A stretch of DNA of 64,000 nt. It comes from Pseudomonas frederiksbergensis. Its GTDB lineage: Bacteria; Pseudomonadota; Gammaproteobacteria; Pseudomonadales; Pseudomonadaceae. The stretch's first letter is position 1; every line of letters starts with the position of its first letter. A program made the position numbers and the translations under genes. Location of the stretch: positions 40,045 to 104,044 of the forward strand of contig NZ_JQGJ02000019.1 in NCBI RefSeq assembly GCF_000802155.2, written 5' to 3'. The notes beneath the pieces are model-generated. The model was not told where the DNA came from and made no database searches. It was given only the letters and a program-made list of their open reading frames with translations. This document shows, in pieces, positions 44,830 to 53,616 of this stretch.

Positions 44830-46002
44830 ATGGCCCAGCCCTACAGCGCACGCAGTCGTGCCATCGAACCTTTCCATGTGATGGCGCTGCTGGCGCGTGC
44901 CAACGAATTGCAGGCCGCCGGGCACGACGTCATTCACCTGGAGATCGGCGAGCCGGACTTCACCACCGCCGAACCGATCATCCAGGCCGGCCAGGCTGCC
45001 CTGGCGGCGGGCAAGACCCGCTACACCGCGGCCCGGGGCATTCCGGAGTTGCGCGAGGCCATCTCCGGTTTCTATGCGCAACGCTACGGTGTGGACATCG
45101 ATCCCCGGCGCATCCTGGTTACGCCGGGCGGTTCCGGTGCCTTGCTACTGGCCAGTGCCTTGCTGGTGGACCCGGGCAAGCACTGGCTGTTGGCCGACCC
45201 TGGCTACCCGTGCAACCGCCATTTCCTGCGGCTGATCGAAGGCGCGGCGCAATTGGTGCCGGTGGGACCGGACGTGCGTTACCAACTGACGCCGGATCTC
45301 GTGAATCGCCATTGGGACCATGACAGCGTCGGCGCCCTGGTAGCTTCCCCGGCCAACCCGACCGGGACGATTCTCTCCCGCGATGAATTGGCTGGCCTGT
45401 CCAAGACGATCAAGAGCCACAACGGCCATTTGGTGGTCGACGAGATCTATCACGGCCTGACCTATGGCACCGACGCCGCCAGCGTGCTGGAAGTCGATGA
45501 CGATGCGTTCGTCCTCAATAGCTTTTCAAAATATTTCGGCATGACCGGTTGGCGGCTCGGCTGGCTGGTGGCACCTCCGGCGGCCGTCGGTGAGTTGGAG
45601 AAGCTCGCGCAAAACCTCTACATCAGTGCTCCAAGCATGGCGCAATACGCGGCGCTGGCCTGTTTCGAGCCCGCGACCATCGAGATTTTCGAGCAACGTC
45701 GCGCCGAGTTCGCGTTGCGTCGCGACTTCCTTTTGCCGGCCTTGCGCGAGTTGGGGTTTGGTATTGCGGTAGAGCCGCAAGGCGCGTTCTACCTTTATGC
45801 CGACATCAGCGCTTTCGGCGGCGATGCCTTCGCGTTCTGCCAGCACTTTCTTGAAACCGAACACGTGGCGTTCACGCCCGGGCTGGATTTCGGTCGCCAT
45901 CAGGCCGGGCACCACGTGCGGTTCGCCTATACCCAAAGCCTGCCACGGCTTCAAGAAGCGGTGGAGCGAATTGAACGCGGACTGCGGAGTTGGCAAGGCT
46001 GA
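44830..46002 (+). CDS. Pyridoxal-phosphate aminotransferase, class I/II
   Basis: 390 residues from ATG 44830, 13 codons inside the longest frame. Aspartate-aminotransferase fold: EIGEPDFTTAEP, SPANPTGTI, and the PLP-binding lysine in NSFSKYFGMTGWRLGW. The amino donor is not known. The stop overlaps the sfsA start (TGATG), so they form one operon. The longest similarity is to aminotransferases placed next to dksA/sfsA in Pseudomonas. Confidence 0.9.
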   Translation: MAQPYSARSRAIEPFHVMALLARANELQAAGHDVIHLEIGEPDFTTAEPIIQAGQAALAAGKTRYTAARGIPELREAISGFYAQRYGVDIDPRRILVTPGGSGALLLASALLVDPGKHWLLADPGYPCNRHFLRLIEGAAQLVPVGPDVRYQLTPDLVNRHWDHDSVGALVASPANPTGTILSRDELAGLSKTIKSHNGHLVVDEIYHGLTYGTDAASVLEVDDDAFVLNSFSKYFGMTGWRLGWLVAPPAAVGELEKLAQNLYISAPSMAQYAALACFEPATIEIFEQRRAEFALRRDFLLPALRELGFGIAVEPQGAFYLYADISAFGGDAFAFCQHFLETEHVAFTPGLDFGRHQAGHHVRFAYTQSLPRLQEAVERIERGLRSWQG

Positions 46003-46751
46003 TGCTATTTTTCCCAGCGTTGGAAGAGGGGCGTCTGATTCGGCGTTACAAGCGTTTTCTCGCCGATATCGAGACCGTTCACGGCGAATTGCTGACGATT
46101 CATTGTCCCAACACCGGCTCGATGCTCAATTGCATGGCCGAGGGCGCGCGCGTCTGGTTCAGTCGTTCCAACGACCCCAAGCGCAAGTTGCCGGGCACTT
46201 GGGAAATAGGCGAAACCCCTCAGGGTCGCTTGGCCTGTATCAATACCGCGCGGGCCAATTCGCTGATCGAGGAGGCGCTGCGGGCCGGCGTCATCGGTGA
46301 ACTGAACGGCTTCATCGGGCTCAAGCGCGAGGTGGCCTACGGCATGGAGAACAGCCGTATCGACTTTCGACTCGATTACCCGGATCGCAGCTCGGCCTGG
46401 GTTGAGGTGAAGAGCGTCACGCTGGGTTTCGGCGGGACGAATGTGGCGGCGTTTCCCGACGCGGTGACCCTGCGCGGCGCCAAGCACCTGCGAGAACTGG
46501 CCTGCCTGGCGCGTGAAGGTGTGCGCGCGGTGCAGCTGTATTGCGTGAACCTGAGCGGTATCGAGGCGGTGCGCCCGGCGCAGGAAATCGATCCGGTGTA
46601 TGCCGCGGCGTTGCGCGAGGCGGTGGCCGCGGGGGTGGAAGTGCTGGCCTATGGTGCCACGCTGACGCCGGAGCAGATGTGGATCGATCGCCCGCTGCCG
46701 GTGTTGCTAGAACTCGACCCAGATGCCTTGGTCGTCCTCCCGGCTGTCTAG
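46002..46751 (+). CDS. sfsA: SfsA, sugar fermentation stimulation protein (nuclease-like)
   Basis: 249 residues from ATG 46002. The conserved FLADIE, HCPNTGSML and WVEVKSVTL segments include the acidic residues of a restriction-nuclease-like core. The role is unclear; in E. coli it is linked to maltose metabolism and DNA binding. The last 45 bases overlap the 3' end of the Rieske gene on the other strand. Confidence 0.92.
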   Translation: MLFFPALEEGRLIRRYKRFLADIETVHGELLTIHCPNTGSMLNCMAEGARVWFSRSNDPKRKLPGTWEIGETPQGRLACINTARANSLIEEALRAGVIGELNGFIGLKREVAYGMENSRIDFRLDYPDRSSAWVEVKSVTLGFGGTNVAAFPDAVTLRGAKHLRELACLAREGVRAVQLYCVNLSGIEAVRPAQEIDPVYAAALREAVAAGVEVLAYGATLTPEQMWIDRPLPVLLELDPDALVVLPAV

Positions 46752-47024
46752 CGCTGTGAGGAACTGTCCCGCGCAAGGGCCGGCGACGCATTCGCCGCTT
46801 TCGATCAGGAACAGTGCGCCATGGGTCGCACATTGGATGAGACTGGCGCTGGCGTCGAGAAACTGGTCGGGTTGCCATTCCAGCGGCACGCCACGATGCG
46901 GGCAACGGTTGAGATAGACGTAGGCTTGGCCTGCGCGCCGCACAGCCAGCAACTTGCGCCCATCCATGTCGAAACCGCGACTGCCGCTTTCAGGCAGCTC
47001 GGCGGTGGTACAAAGAAATTTCAT
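46707..47024 (-). CDS. Rieske [2Fe-2S] domain protein
   Basis: 105 residues. The cluster ligands are CPHRG and CATHG (Cys-x-His, Cys-x2-His), as in small soluble Rieske proteins related to the NirD/ferredoxin components of oxygenases. No oxygenase gene is nearby, so the electron partner is unknown. It converges on sfsA and overlaps it. Confidence 0.92.
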   Translation of the reverse strand: MKFLCTTAELPESGSRGFDMDGRKLLAVRRAGQAYVYLNRCPHRGVPLEWQPDQFLDASASLIQCATHGALFLIESGECVAGPCAGQFLTALDSREDDQGIWVEF

Positions 47025-47057
47025 GTGTGTCTCTAAATGTCATGAGGATGGGCTCTT

Positions 47058-47145
47058 TGTGGGAACGGCCTGCGTGCGAATGCTGCGTGTCGGTGTTCTT
47101 GGTGTGGGCTGGCCCACTGCATTCGGGAGCAGCCTCGCTCCCACA
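47058..47145. repeat. Diverged REP pair
   Basis: GTGGGAACGGCCTGCGTGCG at 47059 and GGGAGCAGCCTCGCTCCCACA at about 47125-47145 are opposite-facing, partly eroded REP units separated by about 45 bases. Confidence 0.55.
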
Positions 47146-47170
47146 GGGCTACGTCCATCAAGTTCGATGC

Positions 47171-47198
47171 TTGACGGTCAAATGAAAACAATTATCAA
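47171..47198 (+). promoter_or_regulatory. Promoter with Fur box for the haem transporter operon
   Basis: TTGACG at 47171-47176 and TATCAA at 47193-47198 (16-base spacer) form a plausible promoter. Between them TCAAATGAAAACAATTATC (47178-47196) matches the Fur consensus at 13 of 19 positions. Located 82 bases upstream of phuT. Confidence 0.7.
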
Positions 47199-47279
47199 AT
47201 GGCGCCTCCTTCGCAGGTGGCATTGAGGATACTTGTCCAAGCCCGATCCTGTGGAAAACTTCTTTGAGGAAGCTGCCCG

Positions 47280-48149
47280 ATGCGCCTGAATCTCCGCGTT
47301 GCTGCGCTCTGTGTCGTCTTGCTGGTAAGCCAGGGCGCGTTGGCGGCTGATCTGCCGCAGCGCTGGGTGAGCGCTGGCGGTGCCTTGTCCGAGTGGGCCT
47401 GTGCGTTGGGTGGTGAATCAAAATTGGTCGGAGTGGACACGACCAGTCAGCATCCCGATTCGCTGCGAGCGTTGCCCGGTATCGGCTATCAACGGCAACT
47501 GTCGGCGGAGGGCGTGCTGAGTTTGCGTCCGCAGATCCTGGTGGGGACCGAGGAAATGGGGCCGCCTCCAGTGCTGGCGCAGATTCGGGCCGCCGGGGTG
47601 CAGGTCGAATTGTTTTCGGCGGCGCCAAACCTGACCGCGCTCCAGGACAATTTGCGCCATTTGGGCCAGCTGTTGGGAACCGAGGACAGGGCACGAGCGA
47701 TGTTCGAGGATTATCAGATGCGCCTTTCCCAGCACGGCGCCCGCGTAAATGAAGCCCGGCTCAAGCAGAAGGCGCCGGGCGTGTTGCTGTTGGTGGGCAG
47801 CGCCGGCGGCAAGCCGCTGATTGCGGGCAAGGACACCGCTGCGGATTGGCTGTTGCAACAGGCTGGCGGCCACAACCTGGCGACCCATAGTGGTTATAAA
47901 CCTTTCTCCGTGGAAACCCTGGCGAGCCTGAATCCCGAGGTGCTGATCTTCGCCGATCGTGCCTTGCGTGGCGAAGAGGCGCGTGTGGCGCTGTTCAAGG
48001 AGAATCCGATCCTGTCCTCCACGCGCGCCGCCAGGGATGGGCGCGTCATCGAGCTGGACCCGACGCTGTTAGTGGGCGGGCTGGGCCCACGTTTGCCGCA
48101 AAGCCTGGTGACGCTGACCAACGCGTTCTATCCGGTCCAGGTGCCATGA
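47280..48149 (+). CDS. phuT: Haem ABC transporter, periplasmic binding protein
   Basis: 289 residues with signal peptide MRLNLRVAALCVVLLVSQGALA and mature start ADLPQRW. The family is HmuT/PhuT (LQAGGHNLATHSGYKPFSVETLASLNPEVLIFADR). It carries haem across the periplasm to PhuUV. Ribosome site GAGGAAG. First gene of a four-gene, tightly overlapping operon. No haem receptor (phuR) or cytoplasmic chaperone (phuS) gene is present next to it. Confidence 0.93.
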   Translation: MRLNLRVAALCVVLLVSQGALAADLPQRWVSAGGALSEWACALGGESKLVGVDTTSQHPDSLRALPGIGYQRQLSAEGVLSLRPQILVGTEEMGPPPVLAQIRAAGVQVELFSAAPNLTALQDNLRHLGQLLGTEDRARAMFEDYQMRLSQHGARVNEARLKQKAPGVLLLVGSAGGKPLIAGKDTAADWLLQQAGGHNLATHSGYKPFSVETLASLNPEVLIFADRALRGEEARVALFKENPILSSTRAARDGRVIELDPTLLVGGLGPRLPQSLVTLTNAFYPVQVP

Positions 48150-49183
48150 CGGCGCTGGTCAGGCCGCGCACTTTGTTTATAGGGCTGGGCCTGCTGTGTC
48201 TGCTGGCGTCCTGGCTGTCCCTGGCGTTGGGGCCGGTGAGCTTGCCACTGTTCGATACGTTGCGCGCCGCCCTGCGCCTGTTGGGTTTGCCGGTGGCCGG
48301 GGATGGCCTGGAGCAGGCCGAGCTGATCCTTGGCCAGATTCGTCTGCCACGGACCCTGCTGGGGTTGGCGGTGGGCGGGGTGTTGGCGTTGTCCGGCGTG
48401 GCGATGCAGGGGTTGTTTCGCAACCCGTTGGCTGACCCGGGGTTGGTGGGCGTTTCCAGTGGTGCAGCGTTGGGTGCAGCGTTTGCCATCGTCGCTGGTT
48501 CAGCGCTGGGCGGTGTGCCCGAAGCGTTGGGCCCCTACGTATTGTCCTTGTGCGCGTTTCTGGGCGGGCTCGGGGTTACGGCGCTGGTCTATCGCCTTGG
48601 CCGGCACAACGGCCGGACGCATGTCGCTACCATGCTCTTGGCCGGTATCGCCTTGACCGCGCTGTCCGGTTCGGCGGTGGGCTTGTTCACCTACCTGGCG
48701 GACGACGCAACCTTGCGCACCCTGACGTTCTGGAACCTGGGCAGCCTCAACGGTGCCAGCTACGCACGGTTGTGGCCCTTGCTGCTGGTCAGCGCCGGCG
48801 TGGCGGTCTGGCTGCCACGTCGAGCCCGCGAGCTCAATGCCCTGCTGCTCGGCGAGTCGGAAGCCGCCCACCTGGGCATCGATGTCGAACGGCTCAAGCG
48901 TGAGCTAGTGTTCTGCACCGCCCTCGGCGTCGGAGCCGCAGTTGCGGCAGCAGGCATGATCGGTTTTGTCGGGCTGGTGGTGCCGCACCTGGTGCGGTTG
49001 ATGGCGGGGCCGGACCATCGCGTCCTGCTGCCTGCGTCGGTGCTGGCGGGGGCGAGCCTCTTGCTGTTCGCCGATTTGGTGGCGCGTCTGGCGCTGGCCC
49101 CGGCGGAACTGCCAATCGGTATCGTCACGGCTTTTATCGGCGCGCCGTTCTTTCTTTATCTGTTGCTGCGGGGACGCGCCTGA
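48146..49183 (+). CDS. phuU: Haem ABC transporter, permease
   Basis: 345 residues with about ten membrane helices of the BtuC/FecCD family. Recognised by GQIRLPRTLLGLAVGGVLALSGVAMQGLFRNPLADPGLVGVSSGAALGAA-type N-terminal region (quoted in parts: RLPRTLLG, AMQGLFRNPLADPGL) and MIGFVGLVVPHLVRL, the coupling segment. The start overlaps phuT by 4 bases. Confidence 0.94.
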   Translation: MTALVRPRTLFIGLGLLCLLASWLSLALGPVSLPLFDTLRAALRLLGLPVAGDGLEQAELILGQIRLPRTLLGLAVGGVLALSGVAMQGLFRNPLADPGLVGVSSGAALGAAFAIVAGSALGGVPEALGPYVLSLCAFLGGLGVTALVYRLGRHNGRTHVATMLLAGIALTALSGSAVGLFTYLADDATLRTLTFWNLGSLNGASYARLWPLLLVSAGVAVWLPRRARELNALLLGESEAAHLGIDVERLKRELVFCTALGVGAAVAAAGMIGFVGLVVPHLVRLMAGPDHRVLLPASVLAGASLLLFADLVARLALAPAELPIGIVTAFIGAPFFLYLLLRGRA

Positions 49184-49950
49184 TGTTGCGAGCGCTAAAC
49201 CTGCACATTCGCCGCGGACATGAAACCGTGCTGGCGGAAATTGATCTCCAGCTCAATCCTGGCGAAGTGTTGGGCGTGCTCGGTCCCAACGGGGCGGGTA
49301 AAAGCACCTTGCTCGCAGGTTTGTGTGGAGAAATGCGCCCGGCGCTGGGAGAGGTCTGGCTCGATGATCGACCGTTGACGCAGTGGAACGGCAGCGAGCG
49401 CGCCCGTCGCCTGGCGGTGCTGCCACAGGTCTCGACGCTGGATTTCGCATTCCGAGTCGAAGAGGTGGTCGGCATGGGACGGCTACCCCACCAGAGCGGT
49501 CGGATACGTGACGGGCAAATCGTCGAGTTGGCGTTGCAGGCTGCCGATGCAGCGTATTTGCAAGGTCGCAATTATCTGAGCCTGTCCGGCGGTGAGCGAC
49601 AGCGGGTCCACCTGGCCAGGGTGCTGGCCCAATTGTGGCCGGGCGAGGCGGGGCAAAACCTGCTGCTGGACGAACCCACTTCGATGCTCGATCCGTTGCA
49701 CCAGCACACCATCCTGCAAGCGGTGCGCGAATTTGCCGGTCGCGGCGCGGCGGTGTTGGTGATCCTGCATGACCTGAACCTGGCGGCGCGCTACTGTGAT
49801 CGCCTGTTGTTGCTGGCGGCTGGCCGGCCGGTGGCCCTCGATACGCCTCGGCAAGTGTTGCGCCCGGAGCCGCTCAAGGCGGTGTTTGGCCTGGACGTGC
49901 TGGTGCAATCCCATCCGGAGCGCGACCATCCCTTGATCATTGCCCGCTGA
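49183..49950 (+). CDS. phuV: Haem ABC transporter, ATP-binding protein
   Basis: 255 residues with Walker A GPNGAGKST, signature LSGGERQRVHLARVL and Walker B LLLDEPTSML, as in HmuV/PhuV. The start shares one base with the phuU stop (TGATG). It powers haem import. Confidence 0.95.
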   Translation: MLRALNLHIRRGHETVLAEIDLQLNPGEVLGVLGPNGAGKSTLLAGLCGEMRPALGEVWLDDRPLTQWNGSERARRLAVLPQVSTLDFAFRVEEVVGMGRLPHQSGRIRDGQIVELALQAADAAYLQGRNYLSLSGGERQRVHLARVLAQLWPGEAGQNLLLDEPTSMLDPLHQHTILQAVREFAGRGAAVLVILHDLNLAARYCDRLLLLAAGRPVALDTPRQVLRPEPLKAVFGLDVLVQSHPERDHPLIIAR

Positions 49951-49971
49951 CACTCGCTGGAGGATACCGAC

Positions 49972-50820
49972 GTGCGCTTGATCCTTATCCTGGCATTGGC
50001 AATGTTGAGCGCTTGCCAGAGCATTGCGCCACCTCCGCTTGGCGGACGGATTCGTGATTTGCACACCGGTCAGTCAGTCACGCCCCAGACATTGGTCGAG
50101 CGCCTGGCGGACGCGCAGCGGGTCGTCGTCGGGGAGCAACACGACAATCGCGATCACCACGCACTGCAACGTTGGCTGCTCCAGGCCTTGGCCGACCGGC
50201 GAGCCCAAGGCAGCGTGCTGCTGGAGATGTTTACGCCGCAGCAGCAGCCACGGGTCGATGCGGTTCGCCAGTTGCCGGCCTTGCCGAAAGATTTGCCCAC
50301 GGCTTTGGACTGGTTGCCGGGTTGGGATTGGAGTCTCTACGGGCCTGTGGTCGAATTCGCCCTGAGGCAATCTTATCCGGTGTTGGCAGCCAACCTGGAC
50401 AGCGCGCAAATCCAGCGCATTTATCGCCAGGCTCCCGCCACGGAGGGTGCCCATGCCAATTCGGACGTTGTGAGGGACGTGCTACTGAAGCAGATTCGCG
50501 AATCCCACTGCGGGCTTCTACCGGAGTCGCAGATGCCGGCGATGTTGGCCGTGCAGCAGCAGCGCGACCGGCGCATGGCCGAGCGATTGCTCCAGGCTCC
50601 CGCGCCGGCGTTGTTATTGGCTGGCGCCTGGCATGGCCGCAAGGATGTGGGTGTGCCGCTGCATGCGTTGGACCTCGGTGCCAACAATATGCCGATCGTG
50701 CTGATGTTGGCGGAAGAGGGCGCCAACGTGACATCGGCCATGGCGGATTACGTGTGGTACACCCCGGCAATGCCGCCGCAGGACTACTGCGCGCAAATGC
50801 GTGGAGGCGATGCGAAGTAA
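49972..50820 (+). CDS. phuW: PhuW, ChaN-family haem-related lipoprotein
   Basis: 282 residues starting at GTG 49972 with GGAGGATA as ribosome site. Signal MRLILILALAMLSAC with lipidation at Cys15. The ChaN fold is recognised by VVVGEQHDNRDHHALQRWLL and LLAGAWHGRKDVGVPLH; ChaN binds haem in Campylobacter (family knowledge). It ends the phuTUVW operon; PrrF lies convergent right after it. Confidence 0.9.
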   Translation: MRLILILALAMLSACQSIAPPPLGGRIRDLHTGQSVTPQTLVERLADAQRVVVGEQHDNRDHHALQRWLLQALADRRAQGSVLLEMFTPQQQPRVDAVRQLPALPKDLPTALDWLPGWDWSLYGPVVEFALRQSYPVLAANLDSAQIQRIYRQAPATEGAHANSDVVRDVLLKQIRESHCGLLPESQMPAMLAVQQQRDRRMAERLLQAPAPALLLAGAWHGRKDVGVPLHALDLGANNMPIVLMLAEEGANVTSAMADYVWYTPAMPPQDYCAQMRGGDAK

Positions 50821-50827
50821 TCTTCCA

Positions 50828-50857
50828 GGCAAAAAAAGACCCGGCAAGAGCCGGGTC
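50828..50857 (-). terminator. PrrF terminator
   Basis: Minus strand stem GACCCGGCT/AGCCGGGTC-like (GACCCGGC with GCCGGGTC) followed by seven T residues. Confidence 0.93.
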
Positions 50858-50942
50858 AAATAACCGTGATTAGCCTGATGAGGAGATATCTGAGAGTCCG
50901 AACCAAGGGCTTTTCAAATATCGACCAGTCTCGCGACCGGAT
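50828..50942 (-). ncRNA. prrF: PrrF, Fur-regulated small RNA
   Basis: On the minus strand the region contains the conserved PrrF core GGACTCTCAGATATCTCC followed by TCATCAGGCTAATCACGG, preceded by GGTCGCGAGACTGGTC and followed by a terminator. Fur-box promoter at 50948. PrrF sRNAs act with Hfq to repress iron-rich proteins when iron is scarce. Location next to phuW is the same as for the tandem prrF1-prrF2 locus of P. aeruginosa; only one copy is seen here. Ends are estimated; length about 115 bases. Confidence 0.92.
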
Positions 50943-50947
50943 GTGGT

Positions 50948-50976
50948 AATCATAGCGATTCTCATTTCCAAGTCAA
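50948..50976 (-). promoter_or_regulatory. PrrF promoter overlapped by a Fur-box-like site
   Basis: On the minus strand TTGACT (50976-50971), 16-base spacer, TATGAT (50954-50949). AATGAGAATCGCTATGATT (50966-50948), a Fur-box-like sequence, covers the -10 and spacer. Confidence 0.82.
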
Positions 50977-51040
50977 ACATTGTTTTTCGATTGCCCGGTA
51001 TTTCTCGGCGAGAGCGAGTGGGCGTGGGCAAAAAGCGTTG

Positions 51041-51313
51041 TCAGGCCTTGTGACGCGCTGAGATGGCATCCAGCTGCTTGTTGAGGGCTTCCTTTCGCTC
51101 AGCGGGAATATCATTCCAATGCATGTCCATCAGCGCGCCCTCTATGGCATACAGCAATACCTTGGACGCACGGAACCCGCGAGTGCGAACGGCACGGTAC
51201 GCGTCCACCGCGCCGAGCCGCCGCAGATCAGAGGCGCTGTGGATGCCCACGGCATGGAGCCACTGGGCCGATGTCTTGCCCAGATTCTTCAGGTGTTGCA
51301 GTTCATCATTCAT
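51041..51313 (-). CDS. TfoX C-terminal domain protein
   Basis: 90 residues, only the C-terminal TfoX/Sxy domain (NLGKTSAQWLHAVGIHSASDLRRLGAVDAYRAVR), a helix-hairpin fold. Full-length TfoX regulates competence, but stand-alone C-terminal domains are common in Pseudomonas with no known job. Starts 199 bases from the pentapeptide gene. Confidence 0.85.
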   Translation of the reverse strand: MNDELQHLKNLGKTSAQWLHAVGIHSASDLRRLGAVDAYRAVRTRGFRASKVLLYAIEGALMDMHWNDIPAERKEALNKQLDAISARHKA

Positions 51314-51512
51314 CGAGCCTCCTTGCGACGGCCGACTGGTGCAGTGGGCAAGCTTTTCAGGAGTGTAGCGCTCAGTAGGAAAAGCGTGATTCTTTGGTCG
51401 GAATCGACGAAAAAGCTTCTAAGGCATTACGCACGATGAATGGAAATGCAGGTCATCCAGCGCAGGCGGGGGCGCTGGAGATTGTCTGGTGTCGCACGCA
51501 GGTGCTGTTGTT

Positions 51513-51854
51513 TCAGCGAGTGCGGTAACGCAGGCGAGTACCGAAATTCATCGACATCAAGATTTCGTCGGCAGACAGCTCCGGCGGGAAATAGGTGCCC
51601 GAGATTTGCGCATGCGCCAGGCTCGCGCCTTCCAGCGACGACTTGCGGAAATCAATTCCGCGCAAATCGGCGGAGCGGAAGTAGGCGTCCGTGAAGTCGA
51701 TGTCGTCGGCGTCCAGTTCACGAAGGTCCAGGCCTCGAAAATCGCCGCCGCGCATGTCGATGGGACCTTGAGGACGTTCGGTGTTGAAGCCGGCAATGTC
51801 ATCTTTGCGCAACAAGGCATAAAGAGGGGAATCGAGAAGCTTTGGGTGGCTCAT
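51513..51854 (-). CDS. Pentapeptide repeat protein
   Basis: 113 residues. The middle has about eight A(D/N)LxX-like repeats (FRGLD, LRELD, IDFTD, YFRSADLRGIDF, SLEGASLAHAQI) that would form a short right-handed beta-helix. Too short for a Qnr-type DNA mimic. Role unknown. Confidence 0.82.
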   Translation of the reverse strand: MSHPKLLDSPLYALLRKDDIAGFNTERPQGPIDMRGGDFRGLDLRELDADDIDFTDAYFRSADLRGIDFRKSSLEGASLAHAQISGTYFPPELSADEILMSMNFGTRLRYRTR

Positions 51855-51943
51855 GGCATGTCACCTGATGGTTTTATGACGCCAGTATAGTGCCACTATT
51901 TGGCGGCCGTGAAGCCGGGCGTCGCTTCACGGCCGAAATAGTT

Positions 51944-53500
51944 TTACAGGCCTGGCAAGCGCTGGCGGATCTGCGCAACCACGACATCCAGCGTGCCGCT
52001 TTCGTTGGTTTGAACGCGTTTGCTGCACAGTATTTCAGCCGGCGACAGTGCTTCGCGACTGGCCTGCTGCGCTGCGATGACGGCCAGGTTGGCGTCGGAA
52101 GGGTCCTTTTGGTCGGCTTGGCGCTGGGCCAGCCGGCTTTCGATCACCGCTTGCGGCGCATCGCAATCGAGGATCAGGAAAGGAGCGCCCGTGCCCTCGG
52201 CGATCTTGGCCGCGGCGTCGCGCTGGTCATGCTTGAGATAGGTGGCGTCGATTACCACCGGGAACCCCGCGTGGAGGATCGCGTCGGCGATCTGGTGCAG
52301 GCGGGCGTAAGTGGCGCTGCTGGCGTCGCTGTTATAGATGCCGGCTTGCGGGTCGTTCGGCACTTGCTGTTCGCCGAACAGGCGCTTGCGTTCCACGTCC
52401 GAGCGCAGGCGAATCGCACCAAGCGCTTCCACCAGGCGCATGGCCACGTGGCTTTTGCCAACGGCGGAAACGCCATGGGTAATAGCAAGGAAGCGCGAAG
52501 GTATCGTGCTGTAGCTTTCCGCCAGGTTGGCATAGTTGCGGTATTGGCGCAGGGTCGTTGCACGCTGCACCGGGTCGGCTTCGGCGGGCATGCTGAACAG
52601 CGCGACCTTGGCGCGGACCAGGGCGCGATAGGCCTTGTAGAAATTCAGCAGTTCCAGGCCGTCGTAGTCGCCGGTCAGCTCCAGGTATTGGCTGATGAAA
52701 CGTCGCGCCAGGGACTTGAGACCCCGGTCTTCAAGATCCATCGCCAGGAAGCCCGTGTCGGCGTAGACGTCGGTGAAACGGAATGGCTCGTTGAACTCGA
52801 TGCAATCGAAAATCACCACCTTGCCGTCGATCACGGTGGCGTTGCCCAGATGGATGTCGCCATGGCATTCGCGAATGAAACCGTCGGCCTTGCGTTGCGT
52901 AAACAACGGCTTGAGGCGTTCGAAGCTGGTTTGCGCCCAGGCCTGGAGCGCCTCGAGCTGAAGCAGGTCAGCCTTGTCACTGAGGAATGGGCGGATTTGT
53001 TCGAAGTTCTGCCGCACCGGCGCCATGACGCTGTCTGGTGTGCCCGCCGGATTGTCGGCAGGTACTTTTGGCGTGGAGAGGTGGAACTGGGCGATTTGCG
53101 CGGCCATTTCATCGATGTGCGCGGTGGTCAATTCGCCATTGGCCTGTAGCGTGCTGAGCAGCTCGCTCTGGGGGAACTGGCGCATCTTCAGGGCGTACTC
53201 GATGGCGGGGCCGTCGCCGCCAAGGATTGGTTCTTCGTCGCTGCCGGTAATCGGCAGCACTTCCAGGTACAGATCCTGGGTCAGGCGCTGGTTCAGGCGC
53301 AATTCCTCGGCACAAAAGTGTTTGCGCGCGTCGAGGCTGGTGAAGTCGAGGAAGCCGAAATTCACCGGCTTCTTGAACTTGTAGGCGTAGGGACCGGTGA
53401 GCAATACCCATGAGATGTGGGTTTCGATGACCTGGAACCCTTCGACGGGGTGCGGGTAAAGGGCCGGGTTTTGCAGGGCAGCGATCAGTGATTGGCTCAC
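51944..53500 (-). CDS. Bifunctional aminoglycoside phosphotransferase-like / P-loop kinase fusion protein
   Basis: 518 residues from GTG 53500 with GAAGGAT as ribosome site; longer frame upstream is not part of the family. N-terminal APH-like kinase domain with YKFKKPVNFGF and the catalytic-loop CHGDIHLGNATVIDG, then DCIEFN. C-terminal P-loop domain with HGVSAVGKSHVAMRL (a Walker A with Ala-Val in place of the common Ser-Gly) and an ATPase fold typical of AAA_33 kinases. The substrate is unknown; no resistance role should be assumed. Confidence 0.88.
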   Translation of the reverse strand: MSQSLIAALQNPALYPHPVEGFQVIETHISWVLLTGPYAYKFKKPVNFGFLDFTSLDARKHFCAEELRLNQRLTQDLYLEVLPITGSDEEPILGGDGPAIEYALKMRQFPQSELLSTLQANGELTTAHIDEMAAQIAQFHLSTPKVPADNPAGTPDSVMAPVRQNFEQIRPFLSDKADLLQLEALQAWAQTSFERLKPLFTQRKADGFIRECHGDIHLGNATVIDGKVVIFDCIEFNEPFRFTDVYADTGFLAMDLEDRGLKSLARRFISQYLELTGDYDGLELLNFYKAYRALVRAKVALFSMPAEADPVQRATTLRQYRNYANLAESYSTIPSRFLAITHGVSAVGKSHVAMRLVEALGAIRLRSDVERKRLFGEQQVPNDPQAGIYNSDASSATYARLHQIADAILHAGFPVVIDATYLKHDQRDAAAKIAEGTGAPFLILDCDAPQAVIESRLAQRQADQKDPSDANLAVIAAQQASREALSPAEILCSKRVQTNESGTLDVVVAQIRQRLPGL

Positions 53501-53602
53501 GGGCGATCCTTCAGAGACTGGAAAATTCAAGGCGGTCATTATGGCCGCAAGCCGCGCTAACGCAAACCTCGGCGGACTCATGTTGAACCACGACAAAGTG
53601 CG

Positions 53603-53608
53603 TATAAT
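53603..53608 (+). promoter_or_regulatory. TATAAT box just upstream of mrcB
   Basis: TATAAT at 53603-53608 lies only 8 bases before the mrcB ATG; no good -35 at 17 bases is seen (ATGTTG) and there is no ribosome site. If used, the mRNA would start within a few bases of the ATG. Confidence 0.4.
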
Positions 53609-53616
53609 CCGCCGCC

